DNA from: Bacteroidales bacterium Bact_23
GTDB lineage: Bacteria; Bacteroidota; Bacteroidia; Bacteroidales; Lentimicrobiaceae
Direction: 5' to 3'
NCBI GenBank assembly: GCA_001603685.1
Contig: LUZO01000365.1
Coordinates: 1-5,134, forward strand
DNA: 5,134 nucleotides
Positions 1 through 5,134 of the stretch are shown one piece after another. The notes under the pieces are model-generated. The model had not been told where the DNA came from, did no database searches, and was given only the letters and a program-made list of their open reading frames with translations. The first letter of the stretch is position 1; every line of letters starts with the position of its first letter. Position numbers and translations under genes: made by a program.

Positions 1-11
1 AGCACAACCTA

Positions 12-1499
12 TCAGCGTTTTACCACTATTATCCGGACGGAAACCTGGTTATTGCCGGAGGTGGTACGAACCAGATAAATCCCTTCGGGGAATTGCGAGA
101 TATCCACGGAGATAAGGCCTGATTCCTTCGGATAGCGCCGGGCAAACACAAGCCGCCCCATTGGATTGAATATTTCAAGCGCGGTTTCATTCCGCAATTT
201 TGAATCCACCGCAATATTCAGGATGGTGGAAGCGGGATTGGGAAAGAGCTCGATCCCCTGATTGGTGGTATTCTCACCAATTCCGGCCGGATACTGATCG
301 AACAGGTCAATGTCGGGCCATTTGGTAATTGAGGGCAGCGTGTTCCACACCAGTTCCTCCATAGCCGGAACCACCAGTTTGTTTCTGTCGCATGAATTCA
401 GCAATATCGCCCAGTTAAGCTGCCCGCTTCCGTTCCGGAAAAAGGTAGATGCACTTCCCGGCAGCGAACCGGAATGCCACCAGTTGTTGAAGTCATTCAC
501 ATATATTCCGTGTCCGAATGCGGGTTCAACTGCCGAAGGTGCAGCCATCTCCTCAATCGTGGCCTTTGTCAGGATATCGGGGCGGCTGTCGAAACCGTCG
601 ATGGCGCAAATCAGCTTCATCAGGTCGTGCGCCGAAGCCACCCAGCCGGCGGTAGCATCCATCGCCTCGATGTTGAAACCGCCATAAGGCCGCGGAACAC
701 GGCTTACATTGTCGTAAACCGAATAACCCAGAGGCGCGCCGGGATAATCGTAGTAACTCACCTCACCCGGCAGATGATTCAGCGAGAGGTTGAAACCCGT
801 TTTCATTTTGGTAATGCCCAGCGGTGTCAGGATTGCTTCGGCAACATAATCATCGTAATCCTTGCCGGTAACTTTTTCGATTACCCTTCCCAGAACGGCA
901 TACCCGAAATTGGAGTAATGCGCCTGGGTTCCGGGATCAAAATCCAGGTTCCTCTGCGATAGCATATACTGAATTATCATGTCTGCCGGAGGCGGCGAAG
1001 GCACGCCCATTGCCGATGCCACGGCCCAGGCACTGAACATCGGATCGTCAGACACCTCGCTGTTCCAGCCGCCTTCGTGGTGAAGCAGCATACGAACGGT
1101 TATATCGTTTACCCGCGGATCTATGATATTCTGGTATCCGGCATCATTCAGAATTCCCCCGCTGCCAAAAACACGGGCATCCAGATCGAGCTTCCCCTCT
1201 TCATACAACTTCATACAGGCAATGCCGGTAACCGTTTTCGAAACATCGGCAATCCGGAAAATGTGGGTCGGCTGAACGGAATCGCGGGTGAGGGTGTTGG
1301 CAAAGCCAAATCCCCGGTTGTAAACCAGCCGCCCCCTGTATGTAACGGCCATCTGCCCGCCCGGAATATCATAAGCGGCAAGCAGGCCGCTCATCGCCTG
1401 GTCGAACACCTTCAGCTCCGGAACTACCTGGCCGGTTTGCGAAAAGGCAACAGTGGCAAATAAAAGCAAACAGCCTGACAGCAAAAATTTTATCTTCAT
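12..1499 (-). CDS. Secreted beta-lactamase-fold (serine hydrolase family) protein with T9SS sorting domain; catalytic Ser replaced by Asp
   Basis: The 495-residue protein is complete (ATG start, TGA stop). Residues 1-20 form a signal peptide (K2, K4, hydrophobic core, AFS cleavage) followed by Q21. Residues about 28-390 match the class C beta-lactamase/PBP-like fold: FRIADVSK at 81-88, LLHHEGG at 138-144, the Tyr-x-Asn motif YSN at 195-197, and HSG at 342-344 in the place of KTG. Family members usually read FRIASVSK, with Ser three residues before Lys; here that residue is D85 (codon GAT), so the acyl-enzyme nucleophile is missing. Residues about 415-495 are a type A T9SS C-terminal domain (ELFPNP, GRLVF, FPEGIYLVR, terminal KR), predicting export across the outer membrane and surface attachment or release. 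An AAGGGGA sequence lies 11 nt before the ATG. Family enzymes are esterases, D-aminopeptidases or penicillin-binding-like hydrolases; this one may be inactive, a binder, or use other chemistry. Family and secretion calls are firm; substrate is unknown. Confidence 0.93.
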   Translation of the reverse strand: MKIKFLLSGCLLLFATVAFSQTGQVVPELKVFDQAMSGLLAAYDIPGGQMAVTYRGRLVYNRGFGFANTLTRDSVQPTHIFRIADVSKTVTGIACMKLYEEGKLDLDARVFGSGGILNDAGYQNIIDPRVNDITVRMLLHHEGGWNSEVSDDPMFSAWAVASAMGVPSPPPADMIIQYMLSQRNLDFDPGTQAHYSNFGYAVLGRVIEKVTGKDYDDYVAEAILTPLGITKMKTGFNLSLNHLPGEVSYYDYPGAPLGYSVYDNVSRVPRPYGGFNIEAMDATAGWVASAHDLMKLICAIDGFDSRPDILTKATIEEMAAPSAVEPAFGHGIYVNDFNNWWHSGSLPGSASTFFRNGSGQLNWAILLNSCDRNKLVVPAMEELVWNTLPSITKWPDIDLFDQYPAGIGENTTNQGIELFPNPASTILNIAVDSKLRNETALEIFNPMGRLVFARRYPKESGLISVDISQFPEGIYLVRTTSGNNQVSVRIIVVKR

Positions 1500-1526
1500 A
1501 AATCAGATTTTCCCCTTAACAATTTG

Positions 1527-1537
1527 GTTTCCGGAAA
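1527..1537. repeat. Palindromic word GTTTCCGGAAA, copy 1 (upstream of the hydrolase-like gene)
   Basis: This 11-mer contains the perfect 10-bp palindrome TTTCCGGAAA. It lies about 28 nt upstream of the ATG of the hydrolase-like gene, in the 100-bp gap after the exporter gene. The same 11-mer recurs at 3118-3128 and 3561-3571. Its place between a weak promoter match and the ribosome binding region would suit an operator, but this is inference. CCGGAAA is a common word in this DNA, which lowers the weight of the match. Confidence 0.35.
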
Positions 1538-1555
1538 TTCTCCCGATGCACGGTT

Positions 1556-1563
1556 CAAATATG
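1556..1563 (-). promoter_or_regulatory. Weak candidate -7 promoter box for the hydrolase-like gene
   Basis: On the minus strand the bases read CATATTTG, one mismatch from the Bacteroidota box TAnnTTTG. No convincing TTTG lies at the usual upstream spacing; only a TTTA about 16 nt away is seen. It would give a leader of roughly 50 nt. The gene could instead be read through from the exporter 100 bp upstream, since no good terminator separates them. Confidence 0.22.
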
Positions 1564-1599
1564 AGCATTTATTCCTTTTAAACGGAGTCCGGCGCTCAA

Positions 1600-3093
1600 T
1601 TATGATAATTCTATCACCGATTTATCCTTCGGATCCCTGTGCGGCACCAGATAGAGAAACACAAAAATCATGACGGTAAACAGAATCAGTCCCCAGTAAA
1701 TGTGATGCATGGAGGTATTGATGGCTTGCCGGAGGTACGCTTTCGATGATTCGGCGATGGCGGGGTCGTGCAGCGTTTTCAGGATATCCTTGGTGGAGGC
1801 GCTCAATCCGGCCGGTGCGCTTTTCATCAGGTGCAGAAAAGAGTTATTGAAAATGGCGCCGATGATGGCTGCCCCCAGGCTCTGCCCCAGGTTGCGTGAA
1901 AAGATGTTGGTTCCGGTAACCACGCCCCTTTGCTGCCATTTCACCATCGACTGAATTCCCACCAGCGACGGCGTTGAGAGCAGTCCGAATCCGGCGCCGA
2001 GCAGAATCTGGTCGGCTACCAGCAGATATACCGGCTGCGGGTGCGGAATAAGCAAAAATCCCGCAAAGGCCACCAGCATGATAATTACGCCGATCAGCGA
2101 AGTCTCACGGAAACCGATTTTCAGGTAAATCCTTCCTGAAAGGGCGGATGAAGTCGGCCAGCCGATACTCATGCTTGCCAGCACGAATCCCGATGCGATG
2201 GTTCCCAGCCCCAGCGATGCCTGAGCAAAGGTGGGTAGAAAAGTCTCGGGTCCCATCATCACAATGCCCATGCCGGCCATGGCCAGGTTGGTGAACGCCA
2301 GGGTTTTGTTCCGCCATATCCACATCGGCATGATGGCATCGGGCCGTTTGCGCTCTGTTTGGATGGCCCAGGCTGAGAATAACAGCGCCAGCCCCAGAAT
2401 TGAAAGCCCGGTAACCGAGAACCAGGGCCAGCTCTGGCCGCTTTCGAGCAGATAAACAAAGAGCAGCGTTAATGAAATCAGAATCAGGAAGGCGCCTTTA
2501 AAGTCGATTTTGGGTTTTACCGGAACGATGTTCTCCTTGAAAAAGGTTACCAGAAAGAAGATGGAAAGGGCGCCGATCGGCAGGTTTATCAGAAAAATCC
2601 ACCGCCAGTTTACATATTCGGCCAGTGCGCCGCCAAGCGCCGGCCCCACAATGGCGCTTATGCCCCAGATGCTCGACAGATAGCCCTGCACCCTGGCCCT
2701 TTCTTCAACGGTATAGATATCGCCGGCAATGGTGTTTACCGTGGCCATGATGGATCCCGCACCCAGCCCCTGCAAACCGCGGAAGGCAATCAGCGAACCG
2801 ATGTTCCAGGCCGTTGCCGAAGTGGCAGAGCCGATCAGAAAGACCACAATTCCGAAAATCAGGATGCCCTTCCGGCCAAATATATCGGTAAGCTTGCCAT
2901 AGAGCGGAATGGTGATGGTCTGGGCCAGCAGATAGATGGAGAACACCCACGAAAATTTGGTAAACCCGCCCAGATCGGAGACAATATGCGGAATGGCGGT
3001 GGATACAATGGTGGAATCCATTGCCGCCAGCATCATAGTCATCATCAGGGCGGCCAGAATCCAGCCTCTTCGTATTTCGCCTTTTTTATTCAC
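1600..3093 (-). CDS. MFS multidrug exporter, DHA2 (EmrB/QacA-like) 14-TM family
   Basis: This is a proton-driven efflux permease of the inner membrane; the substrate is not predictable. Numbered from the GTG at 3093 it has 497 residues, typical for DHA2. TM1 carries the family motif MDSTIVSTAIP (25-35, with acidic D26). Motif A, GKLTDIFGRK, is at 66-75 in the TM2-TM3 loop; a motif B-like RGLQGLGAGS is at 105-114 (TM4); motif C, GISAIVGPALGG, is at 144-155 (TM5), followed by WRWIFLINLPIG at 163-174, a DHA2 hallmark. About 14 hydrophobic segments follow one another, ending with LVPHRDPKDK. The frame stays open upstream to a TTG at 3162, but that start has no ribosome binding site and adds an Arg-rich stretch lying over a promoter box. 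The first in-frame ATG falls inside TM1, so GTG 3093 (NKKGEIRRGW before TM1) is preferred. The family is confident; the start is moderate. The next gene begins 100 bp downstream. Confidence 0.93.
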   Translation of the reverse strand: MNKKGEIRRGWILAALMMTMMLAAMDSTIVSTAIPHIVSDLGGFTKFSWVFSIYLLAQTITIPLYGKLTDIFGRKGILIFGIVVFLIGSATSATAWNIGSLIAFRGLQGLGAGSIMATVNTIAGDIYTVEERARVQGYLSSIWGISAIVGPALGGALAEYVNWRWIFLINLPIGALSIFFLVTFFKENIVPVKPKIDFKGAFLILISLTLLFVYLLESGQSWPWFSVTGLSILGLALLFSAWAIQTERKRPDAIMPMWIWRNKTLAFTNLAMAGMGIVMMGPETFLPTFAQASLGLGTIASGFVLASMSIGWPTSSALSGRIYLKIGFRETSLIGVIIMLVAFAGFLLIPHPQPVYLLVADQILLGAGFGLLSTPSLVGIQSMVKWQQRGVVTGTNIFSRNLGQSLGAAIIGAIFNNSFLHLMKSAPAGLSASTKDILKTLHDPAIAESSKAYLRQAINTSMHHIYWGLILFTVMIFVFLYLVPHRDPKDKSVIELS

Positions 3094-3097
3094 CGTG

Positions 3098-3128
3098 CAA
3101 AAGTAGTTTTTTCCATCGTTTCCGGAAA
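3098..3128 (-). promoter_or_regulatory. Bacteroidota-type promoter for the MFS exporter
   Basis: The minus strand reads TACTTTTG at 3105-3098, a perfect match to TAnnTTTG. Exactly 19 nt upstream is TTTC (3128-3125), one mismatch from the -33 element TTTG. The box ends only 4 nt before the GTG at 3093. If it is used, the mRNA would have almost no leader. The -33 element overlaps the palindrome TTTCCGGAAA. Confidence 0.5.
3118..3128. repeat. Palindromic word GTTTCCGGAAA, copy 2 (on the exporter promoter)
   Basis: This is the same 11-mer as at 1527-1537, again in the upstream region of a minus-strand gene. It covers the inferred -33 element of the exporter promoter, where a bound repressor would block RNA polymerase. 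Regulatory use is inferred only from position and recurrence; no regulator gene is in the window. Confidence 0.35.
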
Positions 3129-3186
3129 AACGAATCACAAAGCCCCGCCGGGCCAACCTCAAGGAAAGAAATCAACAGATGAAGGG

Positions 3187-3270
3187 CCGGTTTTGTGCGA
3201 AATCGCCGTAACGGATTTTACAAGAAAAAACAGTCTGGGCGCTGCTTCCCGCCCTATTGCTCAAAACCGG
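3187..3270. repeat. Spaced 9-bp inverted repeat CCGGTTTTG / CAAAACCGG
   Basis: Perfect 9-bp arms sit at 3187-3195 and 3262-3270, separated by 66 bp, inside the gap between the alkD-like gene and the exporter. The arms flank the candidate terminator at 3225-3254. They could pair in the alkD 3' untranslated RNA or be half-sites for a regulator, but a 9-bp match over this distance may also arise by chance. Confidence 0.25.
3225..3254 (-). terminator. Weak candidate intrinsic terminator after the alkD-like gene
   Basis: On the minus strand GGGCG and CGCCC form a 5-bp GC stem with an 8-nt loop (3254-3237). After a 6-nt spacer comes a run of six T (3230-3225). It starts 28 nt past the alkD stop. 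The stem is short and the T-run is displaced, so efficiency would be modest. Confidence 0.3.
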
Positions 3271-3281
3271 AAGTGGAACAG

Positions 3282-3989
3282 TTACTTTGCCATTGCCTGT
3301 TTTCTCATCTCAGCCGGCATTTTCTCAATGGCGTACCTCAGGGAGGTTCGCGGCATGAGGCCTTTATTTCTCATAACATACCCGAACACCTCCTGCAGGT
3401 GCGACTCGCTTGCGGCTTTCAGCATCCAGCCGTAACCTTTTTGCACCAGGTCGTCCCGGTCGGCAAGCAGCAAATCCGCAATTTCAAAGATATCGTTCAG
3501 AAACAAACCTTTTCGTGCCGGAATAATCAGCGATACCGCCGCAGCACGCCGCATCCAGCGGTTTCCGGAAACTGCAAAGCGCTTCAGTTCAGCTATTTTT
3601 TCAGGATACATTTCAATAAACTCTCCCACGGTGTGATTGCAAAGCGTGTCGCACGAAGCCCAGTTGTTTACATAATTGTCTATCCACGATTTAAACACCC
3701 GGATGTCACCGGGCTCAAACCTGCTGCGTACCGCATACGACCAGTTGCACGCCACCACCGACTCTTCAAAGATTCCCGATTGCCACAATTCCGTGCAATG
3801 CTCAAAAATCTCCGCCTTCTGCAACGGCTTCAGCGATTTCAAATGGCGCTTCGCCACGGCGTTCACTAACGGAAGCTTCACCCCGTAGGCAGTGAGTTTC
3901 TCCTTAAAAAAGCGTTGACTGCCGGCCCTGGTCGCATCGTCGGCATAGCTAAGCATCTCTTTTCTGACTTCTTCGATGAGGTGATTCAT
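3282..3989 (-). CDS. AlkD-like DNA alkylation repair protein (HEAT-repeat DNA glycosylase family)
   Basis: Cytoplasmic all-helical protein of 235 residues, close to the usual AlkD length. AlkD-type enzymes remove positively charged N3- and N7-alkylated purines without flipping the base. Numbered from a TTG two codons upstream (subtract 2 for the ATG start), the residues that line the AlkD DNA cleft are present: W112 and D116 in NNWASCD (AlkD Trp109/Asp113), R149/R150 in NRWMRRAAAVS (AlkD Arg148), and W190 in DLVQKGYGWMLK (AlkD Trp187). This supports an active glycosylase. The N-terminal half carries helical repeats, including LPLVNAVAKRH and ELWQSGIFEESVVA. Start: ATG at 3989 is chosen over the TTG because AGGA lies 8 nt before it. 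It is transcribed divergently from the repeat protein, and an exporter follows 188 bp downstream. Several AlkD paralogues (AlkC, AlkE and AlkF types) are known, so the exact lesion is unproven. Confidence 0.92.
   Translation of the reverse strand: MNHLIEEVRKEMLSYADDATRAGSQRFFKEKLTAYGVKLPLVNAVAKRHLKSLKPLQKAEIFEHCTELWQSGIFEESVVACNWSYAVRSRFEPGDIRVFKSWIDNYVNNWASCDTLCNHTVGEFIEMYPEKIAELKRFAVSGNRWMRRAAAVSLIIPARKGLFLNDIFEIADLLLADRDDLVQKGYGWMLKAASESHLQEVFGYVMRNKGLMPRTSLRYAIEKMPAEMRKQAMAK
3561..3572. repeat. Palindromic word GTTTCCGGAAAC, copy 3 (inside the alkD-like gene)
   Basis: This is a perfect 12-bp palindrome containing the same 11-mer as the copies at 1527 and 3118. It lies within the coding sequence, at the Val-Ser-Gly-Asn codons just before the conserved RWMRR block, so codon content may explain it. 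Confidence 0.3.
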
Positions 3990-3997
3990 AATCAAAT

Positions 3998-4001
3998 TCC
4001 T
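3998..4001 (-). promoter_or_regulatory. Ribosome binding site of the alkD-like gene
   Basis: AGGA on the minus strand lies 8 nt before the ATG at 3989-3987. This spacing selects the ATG over the in-frame TTG two codons upstream, which would sit only 2 nt from the site. Confidence 0.5.
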
Positions 4002-4043
4002 ATCAGGCTGAACACGGCATTAGCCGGGAAATGTATGGTATGG

Positions 4044-4051
4044 CAAATTTA
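4044..4051 (-). promoter_or_regulatory. Candidate -7 promoter box for the alkD-like gene
   Basis: The minus strand reads TAAATTTG, a full match to TAnnTTTG, about 55 nt upstream of the ATG. No TTTG is found 17-23 nt further upstream, so only half of the promoter is supported. It lies in the 181-bp divergent gap. Confidence 0.4.
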
Positions 4052-4143
4052 ACCTTTTACGGCCATTACCCTGCCGGATGCGCAAAAATGATCAATTGCA
4101 CAAATAATCGCCGCAGATGGCATGGTTTTTAATACAAAACCTT

Positions 4144-4151
4144 TTACTTTG
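4144..4151 (+). promoter_or_regulatory. Candidate -7 promoter box for the repeat lipoprotein gene
   Basis: The bases TTACTTTG, followed by CA, are one mismatch from TAnnTTTG and end 19 nt before the ATG at 4171, a usual distance for this phylum. No clear TTTG is present at the -33 position. The box lies downstream of an earlier in-frame ATG (4117), which argues against that ATG as the start. Confidence 0.38.
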
Positions 4152-4170
4152 CATACACAACAACTCCGCA

Positions 4171-5124
4171 ATGAAAAGAATCCTGTTTCTTATTTTCTCA
4201 GCCCTTTTCCTCACCACCGGATGCCACGCCGGCGAAGAGGCGGCGGTAAACAACGGCATGAATGCGGCCGTGATCATCAAAACGCTGAATAAAGGCAAGC
4301 CTGTGCTGATAAAGGACAAAATCATCCTCGGCGACCTCGATTTCAGCCTGATCAGCCGGCATGAAATTTTCAGTTCATCCATTGAGATTGCCCGTACCGA
4401 CCTTCCGGTAACCTTCCTGAACTGCATTTTTATGGGCAGGGTAACCACCAACGGACAGAATCAGAATAGCCGGGTGCAGGTGCGTTTTGGCAGCCACCTG
4501 ACATTCGAAGCGTGCGATTTCAGGGGCGAGGCGGATTTCAGCAATATGACCGTGGATGGCATGGCCAACTTTACCGGCGCCATTTTCAGGGAACGGGCCG
4601 CTTTCAACAATGTTACCCTTAACGGCCGGCAGAGTTACTTCACCGCGTTCACTTCCGAAAAGCATTTCAGTATGCAGGAGTCGCTCGTAAACGGCGGCAT
4701 TGACTTTTTCAAGGCCAAAATCACCGGAAAACTCAGCTTTCAGGGTACGGAATTCAGGGGCATCGCCCGGTTCCACAACCTCGACTGCGACGGAAAAAGC
4801 GATTTCTCGCTCACCCGCTTCCGCGATGACGCGCTGTTTACCTACTCCACCTTTACCGGAAACTTCCTGTTTAACGATGCCACGGTTTACGGCAGGCTGG
4901 ATCTGAACAGTGTGGAATTTGAATCATCCGCAAGCATCGAAGCATCGGTGTTTTACAGAAATGTAAATTTTGCCAAAACTTCCTCAAAGGGGCCGTTCGA
5001 CCTCAGCCGTTCGGTGTTTTATTATGGAAAACCCGACTTAGAGGGATTACAAACCCGGAGTCAGGGCGATATAATTACCAATGAGACGCGCTTCTCCGAA
5101 ACAGAAATTCTGATCAATAAATAA
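4171..5124 (+). CDS. Exported, probably lipid-anchored pentapeptide-type repeat protein with 11-residue period
   Basis: The 317-residue protein starts at ATG 4171. An in-frame ATG at 4117 would put a non-signal-like stretch before MKRILFLIFSALFLTTGC, so it is rejected. Residues 1-17 form the signal sequence, and TTGC with C18 is an acceptable though not ideal lipobox; H19-A20-G21-E22-E23 follows. From residue 110 to 286 there are 16 tandem units of the form x-x-F-x-x-x-x-F-x-G-x, with the first aromatic at 112, 123, 134, 145, then 179, 190, 201, 212, 223, 234 and onwards. A further unit, VTFLNCIFMGR, stands apart at 80-90. The alternating 5- and 6-residue spacing of Phe resembles the Pentapeptide_3-type repeats and predicts a solenoid or beta-helix with a Phe core. 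No enzyme motif is seen. The protein probably sits in the outer membrane or periplasm as a structural or binding element. The gene ends 10 nt before the window edge. The repeat class is confident, the lipid anchor moderate, the role unknown. Confidence 0.85.
   Translation: MKRILFLIFSALFLTTGCHAGEEAAVNNGMNAAVIIKTLNKGKPVLIKDKIILGDLDFSLISRHEIFSSSIEIARTDLPVTFLNCIFMGRVTTNGQNQNSRVQVRFGSHLTFEACDFRGEADFSNMTVDGMANFTGAIFRERAAFNNVTLNGRQSYFTAFTSEKHFSMQESLVNGGIDFFKAKITGKLSFQGTEFRGIARFHNLDCDGKSDFSLTRFRDDALFTYSTFTGNFLFNDATVYGRLDLNSVEFESSASIEASVFYRNVNFAKTSSKGPFDLSRSVFYYGKPDLEGLQTRSQGDIITNETRFSETEILINK
4498..5028 (+). repeat. Tandem 33-bp-period (11-residue) coding repeats
   Basis: Sixteen degenerate units encode residues 110-286. 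Examples are ANFTGAIFRER, LSFQGTEFRGI, SDFSLTRFRDD and ALFTYSTFTGN. One unit (residues 165-176) has 12 residues and its neighbour QSYFTAFTSEK is off-pattern; after that, ten units run with exact 11-residue spacing. Conservation is at the protein level, and the DNA units have diverged strongly, indicating an old repeat array rather than recent duplication. Confidence 0.8.
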
Positions 5125-5134
5125 TGGTTTAATC

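Noticed and set aside
474..962. Plus-strand open frames opposite the hydrolase-like gene (also 310-687 and 1077-1463)
   Set aside because: They are antisense to a confident coding sequence, lack promoter or ribosome binding signals, and encode no recognisable motif.
1470..1499. LSGC (residues 7-10) at the N-terminus of the hydrolase-like protein as a lipobox
   Set aside because: Only a few residues precede the Cys and the hydrophobic core continues after it. Cleavage at AFS|Q by signal peptidase I and the T9SS tail fit better.
1575..1595. Possible terminator after the exporter gene (CGG ACT CCG followed by TTT)
   Set aside because: The stem is only 3 bp and the T-run is 3 nt, too weak to call.
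3195..3869. A 224-codon open frame on the plus strand opposite the alkD-like gene
   Set aside because: Its product has no recognisable domain and low-complexity composition, and it lies fully antisense to a well-supported AlkD-family gene with conserved residues. It is a shadow frame.
4117..4170. Upstream in-frame ATG as the start of the repeat protein
   Set aside because: It would place 18 residues before a clear signal peptide and put the start upstream of the likely promoter box.
4092..4451. Minus-strand open frame across the divergent gap and the start of the repeat protein gene
   Set aside because: It runs through the promoter region and the signal-peptide coding part of the plus-strand gene, and its product is not protein-like. 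It is chance.
4171..5124. Repeat protein as a Qnr/MfpA-like gyrase-protecting DNA mimic
   Set aside because: It carries an export signal and its repeat period is 11, not 5. A cytoplasmic gyrase target is unlikely.

Overview
The window looks like chromosomal DNA of a Bacteroidota species. Three independent signs support this. The first gene ends in a type IX secretion (T9SS) sorting domain with the FPNP and GIYLV blocks. Its signal peptide is followed by Gln at the predicted cleavage site, as is common in this phylum. The gaps upstream of genes hold matches to the Bacteroidota -7 promoter box TAnnTTTG, and Shine-Dalgarno sequences are weak or absent. Genus cannot be told from sequence alone.

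Layout. Three genes lie on the minus strand and one on the plus strand. In minus-strand order they are: an AlkD-like DNA alkylation repair protein (3989 to 3282), a DHA2/EmrB-type MFS drug exporter (about 3093 to 1600), and a secreted beta-lactamase-fold (PF00144-type) protein with a T9SS tail (1499 to 12). Divergent from the alkD-like gene is an exported, probably lipid-anchored protein (4171 to 5124) built of tandem 11-residue F-x4-F repeats of the pentapeptide-repeat type. The intergenic gaps are 100 bp (1500-1599), 188 bp (3094-3281) and 181 bp (3990-4170). No RNA gene, insertion sequence, CRISPR array or attachment site is seen.

How the genes may relate. The alkylpurine glycosylase-like repair protein and the multidrug-type exporter are adjacent and co-directional. 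That could reflect protection against a DNA-alkylating compound, but each gene seems to have its own promoter and the pairing could be chance. The gaps are too large to claim a tight operon. An 11-bp palindromic word, GTTTCCGGAAA, lies upstream of both the exporter and the hydrolase-like gene and once inside the alkD-like gene.

Most notable points: (1) the beta-lactamase-fold protein has Asp (D85) where the catalytic Ser of SxxK should be, while the other motifs are kept, so it may be a secreted pseudo-enzyme; (2) the plus-strand protein has a very regular 11-residue period over about 177 residues; (3) the exporter has no in-frame ATG that preserves TM1, and its best start is a GTG directly after a good promoter box, suggesting a very short-leader or leaderless mRNA; (4) the shared palindrome. 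No defence or mobile system was found.
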